Assembly: GCA_011391745.1 (NCBI GenBank)
Contig: JAABPX010000003.1
Span: forward strand, 1 to 36,040
DNA from: Comamonadaceae bacterium
GTDB taxonomy: Bacteria; Pseudomonadota; Gammaproteobacteria; Burkholderiales; Burkholderiaceae_C
DNA: 36,040 bases
Direction of reading: 5' to 3'
Shown here: piece after piece, positions 35,028-36,040 of the stretch
How positions within the stretch are numbered: the stretch's first letter is position 1
Layout of the letters: each line of letters starts with the position of its first letter
Position numbers and translations under genes: made by a program
Notes under the pieces: generated by a model
The model's input: only the letters and a program-made list of their open reading frames with translations
Told to the model about the DNA's origin: nothing
The model's database searches: none

Positions 35028-36040
35028 TGCCCCACGATCAGGTCTTTGCCGTCTTTGTCGTGCACCGCGAACTGGTCGACCAGCGTGGCGCTGGCTTCGT
35101 TCAGGCCGCGCACCTCGACCTCGGCGCCTTCGCGGCGAAACTTGAACACCACCTTGTCCAAGGCGCTCACGGCGGTGATGTCCCAGAAGTGGGCGCGGCT
35201 CACGTCGATCACCACACGCGGCACGACCGTGTCAAAGTCGAACGCGTCGATGAAGCGATCGGCACTGGCAAAAAACACCTGGCCCACCACCTCGTAGGTG
35301 TGGGTGTCTGGGGTGCTGGTCGAGTGCACCAGCAAAATCCGACCGATCTTGTGCGCAAAGAAAAAGCCCGACAACAACACGCCGGTCAACACGCCTTGCG
35401 CCAAGTCGTGGGTGAACACCGTCACCACCACCGTGGCCAGCATGACCACGCTGGAACTCTTGGGGTGTTCGCGCAGGTTCTTGAACGAGCCCCAGTTGAA
35501 GGTGCCGATCGACACCATGATCATCACCGCCACCAAGGCGGCCATGGGGATTTGGCTGACCCACTCACCCAAAAACACCACCAAGATGAGCAGCACCACA
35601 CCGGCCACGAGCGTGGACAAACGGCCGCGCCCGCCGGATTTCACGTTGATCACCGACTGGCCGATCATGGCGCAGCCGGCCATGCCGCCGATGAAGCCGG
35701 TGGCGATGTTGGCCACGCCTTGGCCCACACACTCGCGGCTCTTGTCGCTCTTGGTGTCGGTCATGTCGTCGACGATGGTCGCGGTCATGAGCGACTCCAG
35801 CAAACCCACCACCATGAGCGTGGCCGAGTAAGGCAGGATGATCATGAACGTGTCCCAGTTCAGCGGCACATCGGGCAGCAAAAACACCGGCAAGCTGCTG
35901 GGTAACTCGCCCATGTCACCGACGGTGCGAATGTCCAGGCCCAGCGCGATGGACACGGCCGTGAGCACCACGATGGTCACCAACGGCGAAGGCACGGCTT
36001 TGGTGAGGTAGGGCAGGCCGTAGATGATGGCCAATCCCGC
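35024..36040 (-). CDS. SulP-family inorganic anion transporter, partial
   Basis: The frame is open to the right edge of the window, so only the C-terminal 338 residues or so are present. Visible: membrane segments of the SulP transporter core (for example [94 protein letters not shown]) and a C-terminal STAS domain ([39 protein letters not shown]). The conserved [12 protein letters not shown] block belongs to bacterial SulP carriers for sulfate, bicarbonate or related anions; the substrate is not determined. Sulfate/selenate import would fit the neighbouring selenium genes, but the closest-looking proteins to me are general SulP/bicarbonate-type carriers. Its direction converges on the GST gene with a 27-base gap. 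Confidence 0.9.
   Translation of the reverse strand, partial: AGLAIIYGLPYLTKAVPSPLVTIVVLTAVSIALGLDIRTVGDMGELPSSLPVFLLPDVPLNWDTFMIILPYSATLMVVGLLESLMTATIVDDMTDTKSDKSRECVGQGVANIATGFIGGMAGCAMIGQSVINVKSGGRGRLSTLVAGVVLLILVVFLGEWVSQIPMAALVAVMIMVSIGTFNWGSFKNLREHPKSSSVVMLATVVVTVFTHDLAQGVLTGVLLSGFFFAHKIGRILLVHSTSTPDTHTYEVVGQVFFASADRFIDAFDFDTVVPRVVIDVSRAHFWDITAVSALDKVVFKFRREGAEVEVRGLNEASATLVDQFAVHDKDGKDLIVGH

Noticed and set aside
27900..36040. A senA (EgtB-like) gene within the selenium locus
   Set aside because: None of the proteins between 27900 and the right edge has the DinB-like or formylglycine-enzyme-like domains of SenA.

Overview
The window looks like a chromosomal segment of a betaproteobacterium of the order Burkholderiales, most likely family Comamonadaceae (Limnohabitans/Rhodoferax-like). 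This rests on the protein sequences, the high-GC coding style, and familiar gene blocks: purN-ribF-ileS-lspA, rpmB-rpmG next to trxB, a Crp-family gene before ftsK-lolA-rarA, and livHMGF beside lysS and rpoH. Genus is inferred from pattern memory; no search was run. I saw no rRNA, tRNA, CRISPR array or insertion sequence.

Layout. Positions 1-1700 are accessory: a small AT-rich unknown gene, then a leftward three-gene toxin-antitoxin-like unit (XRE regulator, small antitoxin, PIN toxin) with a perfect 17-bp palindrome in its promoter and a strong terminator. Positions 1750-11200 hold an EamA exporter, a quinone oxidoreductase, the leftward operon purN-ribF-ileS-lspA, an HNH protein and prfC. 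Positions 11200-20600 hold an RsmB/NOP rRNA methyltransferase, a fatty acid desaturase, leftward rpmB-rpmG and trxB, then rightward crp-like gene, ftsK, lolA and rarA. Positions 20800-26000 hold a branched-chain amino acid ABC transporter (livHMGF, no binding protein in view) and lysS. Then come rpoH (leftward), whose promoter lies within a perfect CIRCE element, and a divergent creatininase-family gene.

Positions 27900-35000 are the most interesting part. A rightward run of five closely spaced genes encodes a TIGR04348-type glycosyltransferase (SenB, selenosugar synthase family), a natural fusion of an FAD/NAD(P) oxidoreductase to selenophosphate synthetase (SelD/SenC), a double-cupin ChrR-like protein, a type II haloacid dehalogenase-like protein and a glutathione S-transferase. 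Divergent from it is a two-gene leftward unit: a Cys-rich DUF4395-like membrane protein and a stand-alone paralogue of the oxidoreductase fused to SelD. There is no senA, selA, selB or mnmH in the window. The locus therefore looks like a selenium small-molecule pathway centred on selenosugar formation, with unassigned partners. The window ends inside a SulP-family anion transporter gene with a C-terminal STAS domain.

Regulatory features worth attention are the CIRCE operator on rpoH, an intrinsic terminator wedged between livF and lysS that overlaps the predicted lysS start site, a terminator-like hairpin inside the 3' end of the rRNA methyltransferase gene, and an 18-bp bidirectional terminator between the desaturase gene and rpmG.
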